From positions 365,869,841 to 365,933,840 of the forward strand of contig OW240912.1 of assembly GCA_933207985.1 (NCBI GenBank): DNA of 64,000 nt. Direction: 5' to 3'. This document shows, piece by piece, positions 11,925-21,817 of the stretch. Source of the stretch: Pelobates cultripes. Lineage: Eukaryota; Chordata; Amphibia; Anura; Pelobatidae. Position numbers and translations under genes: made by a program. Every line of letters begins with the position of its first letter. Within the stretch, counting starts at the first letter, position 1. The notes beneath the pieces were generated by a model that worked only from the letters and a program-made list of their open reading frames with translations, did not search any database and was not told where the DNA came from.

Positions 11925-12235
11925 AGGACCACTACAGACACCCAGATCACATCAGTTCAATGAAGTTGTCTGGGTGTCAGGTCCCTCTAGTTTTAACCCT
12001 GCAGCTGAAAACATAGCAGTTTCAGAGAAACTGCTATGTTTCACTAAGGGGTTAATCCAGTCTCTAGTGGCTGTCTCACTGACAGCCGCTAGAGGAGCAC
12101 ACTGAACGTCCATAGGAAAGCATTGAGTAATGTTTTCCTATAGGTAGGTTACTAATCTTGCGTCTTGTGATTAAGCATTAGGAGCTGAGGCTGGGGATCC
12201 TCGGCAAGCGCCAAGGGAGTCCGGCACTGGAGAAA
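11921..12235. mobile_element. Second T2 MITE fragment, abutting the first
   Basis: TTAAAGGACCACTACAGAC begins on the shared TTAA. The family hairpins around tcaatgaagttg, cagtttcagagaaactg and ctagtggctgtctcactgac follow. The sequence leaves the T2 pattern near ggagaaaggtaagtgc and no right end is seen. The same truncated T2 half is present in the related hAT copy near 37.6-37.9 kb, so it is part of the hAT family rather than a fresh insertion. Confidence 0.65.
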
Positions 12236-12245
12236 GGTAAGTGCT

Positions 12246-12590
12246 GAGAACACACACACACACACTTACAGACGCATACACACTAGCTAACAGACACACA
12301 CATTTACTGACAGAGACACAGTCAGCGACAGACATACATACACACTCACAAAACATACACTCTCATTGACAAACACACACTCACTAACAGACATCAAACA
12401 GACTCACTAACACATACACACTCAGTAAGACACACAAAGTAACACACTCACTGACACTCACTAGCAGACACACACACTAACACACACTAACACTCACTAG
12501 CAGACACACTAACACTCACTCTAACACTCACACACACTAACACTCTCACACACTAACACTCTCACACACTAACACTCACACACACATGAT
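12246..12590. repeat. CA-rich degenerate minisatellite inside hAT element
   Basis: Repeated acacacactcactaacag-like words over about 345 bases. The hAT copy at 37.2-38.0 kb contains the reverse-complement version (gtgagtgtgt words), showing that the array belongs to the element. Confidence 0.75.
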
Positions 12591-13319
12591 TTTTTAAAAA
12601 TTTCTTTAAATGTAATCCCCCCAGCCTCCTTACCTTTTGGAGTGCTGGGGGGATTCCCTGGGGTCCAGTGGTGCTGCTGGGCTCCTGGGCGGGTGGCCGG
12701 TCGGGCAGGCAGGCGGGCGCGCGAGGAAGCACTGAGTGCTCCCTCTTCCAGCTCCCTGGCGGCGTGCCAGGGATGCGGCGCCGAGAAGATATGGCGTCAT
12801 CTTCCGGCTCTAAAATCAGGCTGGAAATAGCGAGGGCAAGCACGTCTCCCTCCCGCCACCTGCTACCAACACCGGCACCACATCAGTCAGCGAGGGCCAG
12901 CCTCAGGGGGGCCCTGGGGTGGTCGGCTCCTGGGCCCCCCAGGGGAAGAGGCTGGCCCTGGGCGTACATACCGGGTCGCAGGGGCGGCCGGGCCCCCTGG
13001 TGGGCCGGGCCCGGTCGCAGTCGCGACCCCTGAGACCCTGGTATGTACGCCACTGTTTGTGTATTACTTATGCTTTTATCCTGGCTGGAATATTGTATTT
13101 ACAACTTTTGCACAACAATTTGTTCATCAAGCAACTTATTAAGAGTTTTAAACACGAATGTAAAAGATCGATATCATTAAGGTTTTACACATATAATTAA
13201 TGTTTTATTACATGAGCACTTTTGACAAATATACTGCATATTTGCTGTGAATTTATTGTTCACAAGTATTGTGACACCTTAGAAGAGTGGATATTTTTCA
13301 CTTATTTATTTGTATTTTT

Positions 13320-13756
13320 TTTTTTTTTTATTCTTTATTTTTGTCGTGCAAGAATTTACAACAGTGTCTGTGTAGCCACAACAGCTGTAACAGACGCAGT
13401 CAAATATAACATAGTAAAACATTTTCGTGGCATAAGTTAACTCAGCACGTTTTTGTAATTTAATGAACAGGAAAGACAACCTTAAGCAGTGTACGGTTCA
13501 ACACAGGTATGGGCAAAAGCGTTTAAGTAGCTGGGTCACATGTTGGTTTACGCCTTTATGTGAGGTATACAGTATTGTATTCCAGCAGTGTTTGTGGGTG
13601 TCGTGGTATTTGTGTCGCTTGGGGCCTATCTGCTAAGCAGCAGCTTGATTACTTTAGCTGGTTTAGTGCTGCAAAATGTTTAGTATTGGCCTAAGTCAGG
13701 GCTGATCCTGTGTGAGTAATTAAGCATTAATCAGGAGCAATCGTTAGCTGAGGTAT
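13320..13756 (-). mobile_element. L1-like short retroelement, 3' part (interrupted by ERV1)
   Basis: On the minus strand this is the 3' end of a retroelement: a poly(A) (plus-strand poly-T at 13,315-13,330) preceded by about 420 bases of non-coding sequence. It starts next to the left copy of a 15-bp direct repeat TTTATTTGTATTTTT (13,305-13,319), whose partner lies at 32,823-32,837, after the element's 5' end. The element is therefore one insertion later split by ERV1 and DIRS. The other two parts are at 25,466-26,710 and 32,723-32,822. Confidence 0.7.
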
Positions 13757-14182
13757 TGATACCGGAGAAACTGACGGAAGCAAAGCACAGAGGGATGGAC
13801 ACAGGTTTCTTCAGGAAGGAAGAGATTCTTTATTGGATCACCGATCGGGACTCAGAGGGACTAATGTCACCAAAAATACAGCAAGTTCTGAGCCCTGAAC
13901 AATAGTGCAGGCTCCCTATATAGGCACATAACTCCTCCCATATTAAGCTCCACCCGCACATTCTCTTTACAAATAAGAATTAACTTCCTGCTTGACCGCA
14001 TGGCTTGTCCAGCACAATGGAGGAGGGGAATACTACATCCTGTATTCTTGCACATGCTCCGTACACTACTGATCGTATCTTGCCTCGTGCAACCAACTGA
14101 TCGATACGTCAGCATATGCACGTACACATGCCACGTGGTAATCTCGGCCTACTAAATTTGTTTTTACCGAGATTCCACCACA
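13757..14182 (-). repeat. ERV1 3' LTR, copy left of assembly gap
   Basis: A 426-bp LTR read on the minus strand. Its plus-strand edges are TGATACCGGAG and ...TCCACCACA. The minus-strand TATA box is in cctatataggg (about 13,915-13,925) and the polyadenylation signal AATAAA lies about 90 bases downstream (about 13,830). It is nearly the same as the LTR at 15,397-15,832, apart from a 10-bp deletion in U3 near 13,968. See the assembly-gap entry. Confidence 0.8.
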
Positions 14183-14300
14183 TTCCCCCCTTTGATGCCT
14201 CTTGATATTTTACAATTACTTGAGGCATCACTTAACCTTGGTTTGCATACACCACAAGTTACCTTTGAAACAGACCAGACTTATCCTATGATGTGAATCT

Positions 14301-15095
14301 TCAACACTCGTCTTCCTGCATTGGTTCTCCCTGATCTAGAGCCTTATATTTATAAATTGCCATTATCTGTGCGGCAGCCTTCCTCTCTGCTATATTTTCT
14401 ATCAGGCTTTGCACAGACCTAACTACTAAGGGTATAAGACACGGCAGGAGTAGACACAACATTAAAATCAGTAGGACTCCACCTACCACTGCCTTAAGCC
14501 CTCCAAACCACTCATACCAGCTACCAAACCAACTGCTTGGATTGTACCCTTTCCATACCTGAGTAGGCACATGCGCTAGTTTAACCATATGGCTAGTAAG
14601 CTCAGCTATTGCTTGCCCTTCGTCATCTATTTGAAGACAGCAATTGCTCAGGTTAAACTTCCCACATACACCTTCCTCTACTGCCAAAAGATAATCCAAG
14701 GCTAATCTATTTTGGTAAACTGCTGTCCTCATCCTGGTATTATGCTTCGCTAGAAGATTGAGCGCTTGTGATGTCTCGTTAGTAATGATCTCAACCACCG
14801 CCTGTAACCTTATAATGCGGTTGAGCATATAAATAGGGGTTCTATAACCAAAGGTACCATCCTCTGCCCACGTAGCTGGCCCATAATAATCTATAATACG
14901 CTGGGGAGGCCATTCATTATCTTCCCAGGCACCTATCTCTATGGGTCCCCTTTTCTTCCTATGATTCACATCATACACTTTAACACCTAAAGTCTCACCT
15001 GTTTCAATAGGCAACAAGAAGAAGGATGGTTTTAACAGACCCAACACACATGCCCCTTCCCAGTCCTGTGGTAACTCCGAATAGGCCTTCTTACC
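14301..15095 (-). pseudogene. ERV1 envelope, C-terminal part cut by gap
   Basis: The minus-strand frame runs from the gap edge to a stop at 14,301. It encodes the region around the furin-like site HRKKRG, the transmembrane subunit with CX6CC motif [10 protein letters not shown], the membrane span near [19 protein letters not shown] and a short lysine-containing tail. It repeats 15,951-16,745 with only a few substitutions (for example one near the tail that changes glycine to aspartate). It is probably the same locus assembled twice rather than a second gene. Confidence 0.7.
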
Positions 15096-15195
15096 NNNNN
15101 NNNNNNNNNNNNNNNNNNNNNNNNNNNNNNNNNNNNNNNNNNNNNNNNNNNNNNNNNNNNNNNNNNNNNNNNNNNNNNNNNNNNNNNNNNNNNNN
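15096..15195. other. Assembly gap, 100 N
   Basis: Exactly 100 undetermined bases, the conventional size for a gap of unknown length. Sequence left of it (about 13,555-15,095) and right of it (15,196-16,745) is the same segment repeated: flank, LTR and env end. Confidence 0.98.
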
Positions 15196-15396
15196 TTATG
15201 TGAGGTATACAGTATTGTATTCCAGCAGTGTTTGTGGGTGTCGTGGTATATGTGTCGCTTGGGGCCTATCTGCTAAGCAGCAGCTTGATTACTTTAGCTG
15301 GTTTAGTGCTGCAAAATGTTTAGTATTGGCCTAAGTCAGGGCTGATCCTGTGTGAGTAATTAAGCATTAATCAGGAGCAATCGTTAGCTGAGGTAT
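15196..15396. repeat. Repeat of the ERV1 left flank
   Basis: These 201 bases match 13,555-13,756 with about one mismatch (tggtatatgtg versus tggtatttgtg). They are host-side flank, part of the L1-like element, and not retroviral. Their presence twice means the duplication includes the insertion site. Confidence 0.8.
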
Positions 15397-15832
15397 TGAT
15401 ACCGGAGAAACTGACGGAAGCAAAGCACAGAGGGATGGACACAGGTTTCTTCAGGAAGGAAGAGATTCTTTATTGGATCACCGATCGGGACTCAGAGGGA
15501 CTAATGTCACCAAAAATACAGCAAGTTCTGAGCTCTGAACAATAGTGCAGGCTCCCTATATAGGCACATAACTCCTCCCATACTAAGCTCCACCCACACA
15601 TTCTCTTGACCAATCATTACAAATAAGAATTAACTTCCTGCTTGACCGCATGGCTTGTCCAGCACAATGGAGGAGGGGAATACTACATCCTGTATTCTTG
15701 CACATGCTCCGTACACTACTGATCGTATCTTGCCTCGTGCAACCAACTGATCGACACGTCAGCATATGCACGTACACATGCCACGTGGTAATCTCGGCCT
15801 ACTAGATTTATTTTTATCGAGATTCCACCACA
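15397..15832 (-). repeat. ERV1 3' LTR
   Basis: A 436-bp LTR on the minus strand. The U3 side is at high coordinate, beginning (minus strand) TGTGGTGGAATC directly after the polypurine tract. The TATA box lies in the shared ctatataggcacat block and AATAAA follows. R-U5 is almost identical to every other LTR in the window. U3 differs clearly from the 5' LTR of the same provirus (25,026-25,465). Confidence 0.85.
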
Positions 15833-15843
15833 TTCCCCCCTTT
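15833..15843 (-). promoter_or_regulatory. ERV1 polypurine tract
   Basis: Minus strand AAAGGGGGGAA lies immediately upstream of the 3' LTR. It is the expected primer for plus-strand DNA synthesis. An identical tract precedes the duplicated LTR at 14,183. Confidence 0.85.
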
Positions 15844-15950
15844 GATGCCTCTTGATATTTTACAATTACTTGAGGCATCACTTAACCTTGGTTTGCATAC
15901 ACCACAAGTTACCTTTGAACCAGACCAGACTTATCCTATGATGTGAATCT

Positions 15951-18058
15951 TCAACACTCGCCTTCCTGCATTGGTTCTCCCTGATCTAGAGCCTTATATT
16001 TATAAATTGCCATTATCTGTGCAGCAGCCTTCCTCTCTGCTATATTTTCTATCAGGCTTTGCAGAGACCTAACTACTAAGGGTATAAGACACGGCAGGAG
16101 TAGACACAACATTAAAATCAGTAGGACTCCACCTACCACTGCCTTAAGCCCTCCAAACCACTCATACCAGCTACCAAACCAACTACTTGGATTGTACCCT
16201 TTCCATACCTGAGTAGGCACATGCGCTAGTTTAACCATATGGCTAGTAAGCTCAGCTATTGCTTGCTCTTCGTCATCTATTTGAAGACAGCAATTGCTCA
16301 GGTTAAACTTCCCACATACACCTCCCTCTACTGCCAAAAGATAATCCAAGGCTAATCTATTTTGGTAAACTGCTGTCCTCATCCTGGTAATATGCTTCGC
16401 TAGAAGATTGAGCGCTTGTGATGTCTCGTTAGTAATGATCTCAACCACCGCCTGTAACCTTATAATGTGGTTGAGCATATAAATAGGGGTTCTATAACCA
16501 AAGGTACCATCCTCTGCCCACGTGGCTGGCCCATAATAATCTATAATACGCTGGGGAGGCCATTCATTATCTTCCCAGGCACCTATCTCTATGGGTCCCC
16601 TTTTCTTCCTATGATTCACATCATACACTTTAACACCTAAAGTCTCACCTGTTTCAATAGGCAATAAGAAGAAGGATGGTTTTAACATACCCAACACACA
16701 TGCCCCTTCCCAGTCCTGTGGTAACTCCGAATAGGCCTTCTTACCACAGATCCAGTACAAATTGGCTGGGGCTCTCCAGTTAGATGTGATGGATAGATCA
16801 AACCATACGTCCTTTAAATTGGCATATCTTGCAAACGGGTTAGATGGTTCTGAGATATTTGAAGCCGACCACCAAGTTGTATTCTTTGTATCATCATCAT
16901 AAGCTTTTTGCCCTAGACAAGTTAATTCTCCTACAGAAGTATTATACATCATTCCTTTCCTCGCTATGCAAACATAACCCATGATGGAGGTCTTCAATCT
17001 CCACTCAGATTTACCTCTAACACTCATATGATAGTCGGCTTGTGTAGATATTAATTGGTCAACTGCCTCAGAACCGGACATTACCTCCTTTGCTTCCCAA
17101 GGCCATTGGTCTCCCATGTTAGTACCTCCACACACATAGCAGTTGGTAACATTGAGACTACCGGCAATACTCTCGGCTAAATCAATGAACAAGTTTTTAG
17201 CATTATGGGGGATCTTATTATCTATGCTCATCTCTTCATAAAAGGAATGGTATACTTGATGAGTTTGGGAGGTTACCGTATCAGTCTCTATCCCTATAAA
17301 CAATATTGTCCCAGTGTCTAACCCCGTCCCATATATTTGAAACCCAAATAAATTACCATATTTATCTAAGAACTTGTCAGGGTTATTTATAAGTATATGG
17401 ATTGGATTGCATTCCATAGACTTACAATATGGATCAGTAGGCAACTTCGTCACAATCATGTCCTTGTCTGCTGTCTGTCCCCAAGTCGCCCACCCCACAC
17501 AAGACCAATATGGGCAGAAGTTATAATCTCTATTTGGGCATCTTGGACTTACATATTTATTTTACTACTGGGACAAATATATTTATCGTTAGACCCATAC
17601 GTCCTCTCCCATCTAAGATCCCCACATACATTCCACGGCTTTCTACCACTTGATATTGCTTTACACGCATCAAATAGCAGAGCACCTGAAGAATATACGG
17701 ATTTTAATACCGCCTTATTAATTAGGGTCCCCTGAGAATCTCCATTTCTGAGAGTCAACCAAATTGTACGGGGTTGATACTCAGGACTGAAGCACTTAGG
17801 TTCTCCTACTCCTAAATGACACACACTATATTCTATATTTAAGTATCTACATCTTGATACATCTCCTTTACACTCATATTGCGAATGCCAAATTAGGGTC
17901 TGGGATATATGGTTACCTGTTCTTGTAGTCTTAATGCATACCTCACAGCTAGGAGTGTTGGTACCTCTACCTTCCTGAATATAAAAATACACATAAATAA
18001 ACATTATTAAAAATACATCTTTCGTCGTCATCCTCAGTCTTCGTCCGTGTGAAGGCAC
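15951..18058 (-). pseudogene. ERV1 envelope glycoprotein (one frame break)
   Basis: The surface subunit starts near 18,058 or at the internal Met at 18,031, which places a hydrophobic leader (FLIMFIYVYFYI) at the N terminus. This first frame stops at 17,549. A second frame, from 17,498 to 15,951 (515 codons), continues the surface subunit, the basic cleavage site HRKKRG, the fusion/heptad region, the CX6CC motif [10 protein letters not shown] and one membrane span before a 40-residue tail. Several NxS/T glycosylation sites occur (NTT, NIS, NLS). CX6CC marks gamma-type envelopes in which the two subunits are disulfide-linked. The single break between the two frames may be decay or a base-calling error. 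The related ERV2 env is broken in more places. Confidence 0.8.
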
Positions 18059-18237
18059 CTCAGCTTCCAGGATGTAAGGACTGCAGGGAATGGAGTTCTG
18101 CCCGTCTTCACAGGGGTCCCCTCAAGACTTTCCCTGACTTATACACTCGTTGGTGAGTGGACAGGCTTTATTATGGCCTTCTCACTCACTTACCAAGTCT
18201 CTGAAACAATAAAATTTATAATCCACAAGGTTCCTCG

Positions 18238-21178
18238 TCACTCCGACTGAGTCGTGCGTTTTAACCGGATCTTGCAGGGATTCTCTGGATTTGCTGTAAC
18301 TTGCCAGGAATCGGCTGCTGCTGGTTTACCCCTGGAGTGATGTATCCACGGAGCCACTTCGGCTACTTTTATCGCTGTAGGGGTAGACAGAAGAACAACA
18401 TAAGGACCTCTCCACTTGGGCCCTAACGGCACATTATCCCACTCTTTAATCCACACTTGGTCGCCTGGGTGGTAACTATGAATTGGGGGATAAATATTCA
18501 CAGGTAATCTATCTTGTACCCATTTCTGTACCTCCTCCATAGTCTTACCCAACTCTACAACCTGCCGCCGGGTAATTCCTTCTCCCAACTGACTCAAATC
18601 CCCCCTTAAGTTACCAAGCACGGGAGGTGGTCGCCCGTACATGATTTCAAAAGGAGAGAGGCCCATCCTTCTGGTAGGTGTACTACGGATTCGCAATAGA
18701 GCTATGGGCAAGAGAACGTTCCACTTAAGTTGGGTTTCCTGACACATTTTAGCCAACTGATTCTTAATAGTTCTATTCATTCTCTCTACCTTACTAGAAC
18801 TCTGGGGTCTATATGCCGTATGAAGCCTCCACTTTATACCAAGCATATGAGTCAATTGTTGTAGGCACTGATGAACAAAAGCTGGACCATTGTCCGATCC
18901 TATAGAGCAGGGTAGTCCATATCGGGTATTATTTCTCGTAGCAGGAATCTCACGACTTCTCCTGCTTTCTCTGTACGAGTAGGACATGCTTCTACCCAGC
19001 CTGAATAGGTGCACACCACTACCAGCAGGTAGCGATGTCCACCCGATTTAGGCATCACTGTATAGTCAATTTGTAAATCGGACATGGGAAGTCCCCCCAT
19101 AAACTGGACTCCTGGTGGCTTTACTGGTCCTTGTCTTGCATTATTTTTAGCACACGTTACACATCTACGTACAATGGCCTGAGTCAAGTTGGACAATCTT
19201 GGTATGTAGAAATGTTTTCTGAGAGATTCTTCTGTACTGTCTCTCCCAGAATGTGTCCCGCTATGATAGTTTTGGACAATTTCTACCGCTAGTGATGCTG
19301 GAATAACTATTCTTCCATCTTCTAACTGATACCATTTGTTCTCCAAATACTTTCCAGGTTCAGTCCTTAACCACTCCTCTTCTTGAGCTGTATAAATTGG
19401 AGTCCATTGAGACAGTGGAGTTGGTATAAGAGCAGCTATATGCCCCACATATTCCTGTCTTCCTGATTCAGCAGCACGCTTAGCTGCACTATCTGCCATC
19501 CCATTCCCTTTGGTTACATCACCATCTCCTCTCAGATGCGCCCGACAATGTATAATACCGACTTCTTTCGGCTCCCACACTGCTTCCAATAGTTGTAGGA
19601 TCTCAGCTGCGTATTTGATTTCTTTGCCTTCTGAATTCAATAGTCCTCTTTCTTTATACAAAGCTCCGTGGGCATGAGTGGTTAAAACGCATACTTGGAG
19701 TCCGTGTAGATGTTCACTCTTAAACCTTCAGCCAATTGTAACGCTCGTGTCAGTGCTATCAATTCTGCCTTTTGTGCTGATGTTCCTTTTGCCAGTGGCC
19801 GAGCTTCTATCACCTTGTCTATCGTTGTTACTGCATATCCTGCATAGCGGATCCCTTCTTTTACATAACTACTGCCGTCGGTGTAATATTGAACATCAGG
19901 GTTCTGGATGGGAAAATCACGAAGATCTGGTCTACTTGAAAATACTTCATCCATTACTTCCAAACAATCATGTTGACTTTCAGTAGGTTGTGGCAAAAGG
20001 GTAGCTGGATTTAAGGTATTTACAGTCTCTAAATGCACTCTTGGGTTTTCACACAACATTGCTTGATACTTGGTCATACGGCTGTTACTAAACCAATGAT
20101 TTCCTTTGTAATCCAACAACGTCTGTACTGCATGTGGAACTCGTACATAAAGTTCTTGACCCAGAGTGAGTTTATCGGCTTCAGCTACTAGCAGGGCGGC
20201 TGCAGCTACAGCTCTTAGACAAGGTGGAAGTCCGCTGGCCACTGCATCCAGTTGCTTAGACATGTAGGCAACAGGTCTTTGCCATGATCCCAAGTACTGT
20301 GTCAATACTCCCACAGCCATTCTTCTTTGCTCATGTACATACAGGTAGAATGGCCGTGTGTGGTCAGGTAGACCTAATGCTGGGCACTCATCAAAGCCCT
20401 CTTCACATCTTCGAATGCCGTTTGCTGTTCTTGAGTCCATAAGAAGGGGTCGTGCTCTGTACCTTTGATAGCTGCATACAGAGGTTTTGCCAGTATCGCG
20501 TAGCTGGGAATCCATATCCTACAGAAGCCTGCTGCCCCAAGAATTCTCGCACTTGTCTTCTATTCCTGGGTATCGGTATTTGGCACACAGCTTCTTTTCT
20601 CTCTGGCCCCATAATTCTTTGACCTTCAGAGATATGGAATCCCAGATATTTGACAGTTGGAAAACACAACTGAGCCTTCCTTCTTGACACCTTGTATCCT
20701 GCCTTCCAGAGAATGTGTAGTAGATCGTGCGTTGCTTGCTGACATACTCCCTTTGTAACTGCTGCTATCAACAAGTCATCTACATATTGTAATAATACAC
20801 ACTCTCCTGGGATAGACTCGAAATCTAGTAGATCTTGACTTAGAGCTGAACCAAATAGGGTAGGTGAATTTTTAAACCCCTGGGGCAATCTTGTCCAGGT
20901 TATTTGGCGTTTCGAGCCCGTTACAGCATTTTCCCATTGGAAAGCGAAGATACATTGGCTTTCTGCGGCAATTCGGAGGCAAAAGAAGGCATCTTTGAGA
21001 TCTAAGACTGTAAAGTAAGTAGCCCTGCCCGGAATTAAAGCAAGCAGGTTATATGGATTGGGCACGACTGGATGTATGCTAACAACCGCATCATTGACTG
21101 CTCTCAAGTCCTGCACAGGTCGATACTCATCTGTACCGGGCTTTTGAACAGGCAGCAATGGGGTGTTCCAGGGGAAGT
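18238..21178 (-). pseudogene. ERV1 pol: reverse transcriptase, RNase H, integrase (frame-broken)
   Basis: Order on the minus strand. The reverse transcriptase includes LPQGFKNSPTLF and the catalytic LLQYVDDLLIA (YVDD box). RNase H shows YYTDGSSY, QKAELIAL and YTDSKYAF (the D-E-D residues). Integrase shows the HSGTH...CVTC zinc finger, [13 protein letters not shown] and KVERMN, which together give the D,D-35-E triad. The C-terminal domain includes GPKWRGPY. At least five frame changes occur, near 21,166, 20,545, 20,400, 19,680 and 18,920. Those I inspected fall at runs of identical bases and look like loss of a single base. All catalytic residues survive in the pieces. Stops between the pieces mean this copy as written cannot make Pol. 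Confidence 0.85.
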
Positions 21179-21817
21179 ACAGAATTTTAGGATACCATAC
21201 CGTATGAACTTATCCAGATAAGATTGGATGTTCTTCTTAGCCTTCTGCGGAATATGATATTGTCTCAGGCTTGCTGGATAAACCCCAAGTTTTAGTTCGA
21301 TTTTAATAGGTGGAATATTGCGGGCCAGTCCTGGTGGGTTGTTCTCTGCCCAAACTCCTGGTATGTTAAATAAGGATTCATCACCCCTCGGGTTTTGGCT
21401 AGTCAACACTGTATAAAGTCGCCACTCTTCTTCCTTTGGTACGGACAATGTCATAATACCTGAGGGTCCATTAAACTTTAAGGATGTTGTTCCATTTGGT
21501 AGGAACGTGATCTGCGCTTGTAATTTGGATAGCATATCACGTCCCAGCAATTGGACTGGACACTCAGGCATATAAAGGAATTGATGTTTTACTACGTGGC
21601 CTCCCAATGTACAGAGTCGACTTCTAAGAACCGGTTTTTCAGCACTTCTTCCAGTTGCTCCTATTACAGTAATAGTTCTTCCAGATGGAGGAGCAACTTG
21701 ATTAGTCACCACCGAATGTTCAGCACCAGTGTCGATCATAAACGCACTCCTTTTTTCCCCTATTGATACATCGACCATAGGCTCCGCTCGACCAAGGGGG
21801 ATGGAGCCCGGTCGGTA
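21179..21817 (-). pseudogene. ERV1 protease and start of reverse transcriptase
   Basis: The frame follows the gag UGA stop without a shift. About 25 codons downstream is FMIDTGAEHSVV, the aspartic protease active site (DTGA), then LLGRDML, the conserved GRD near the protease C terminus. The frame then enters the linker to reverse transcriptase (QYHIPQKAKKNIQ...) before a break near 21,166. Being in phase with gag, it would be made by readthrough of the stop, as in gamma/epsilon retroviruses. Confidence 0.8.

Larger units (their letters stand above)
11260..13055. mobile_element. hAT element with perfect 8-bp target duplication, carrying T2 modules
   Basis: Starts CAGTGGCGTACACATG and ends CATACC-type inverse ...GGTATGTACGCCACTG. 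The two ends match over the first 12 bases as inverted repeats. The eight bases outside are TTTGTGTA on both sides (11,252-11,259 and 13,056-13,063), the hAT signature. The 1,796-bp body is GC-rich near both ends and contains a T2 copy, part of a second T2, a CA/TCACTAACA-type simple repeat and no transposase, so it is non-autonomous. A related, inverted and end-truncated copy lies at 37,228-38,043. Confidence 0.85.

Noticed and set aside
12562..13033. GC-rich Arg/Pro/Gly frames
   Set aside because: They are inside the hAT element on both strands and due to GC composition.
15026..15334. Open frame running through the N gap
   Set aside because: A third of it is undetermined bases and the rest is antisense to env and flank.
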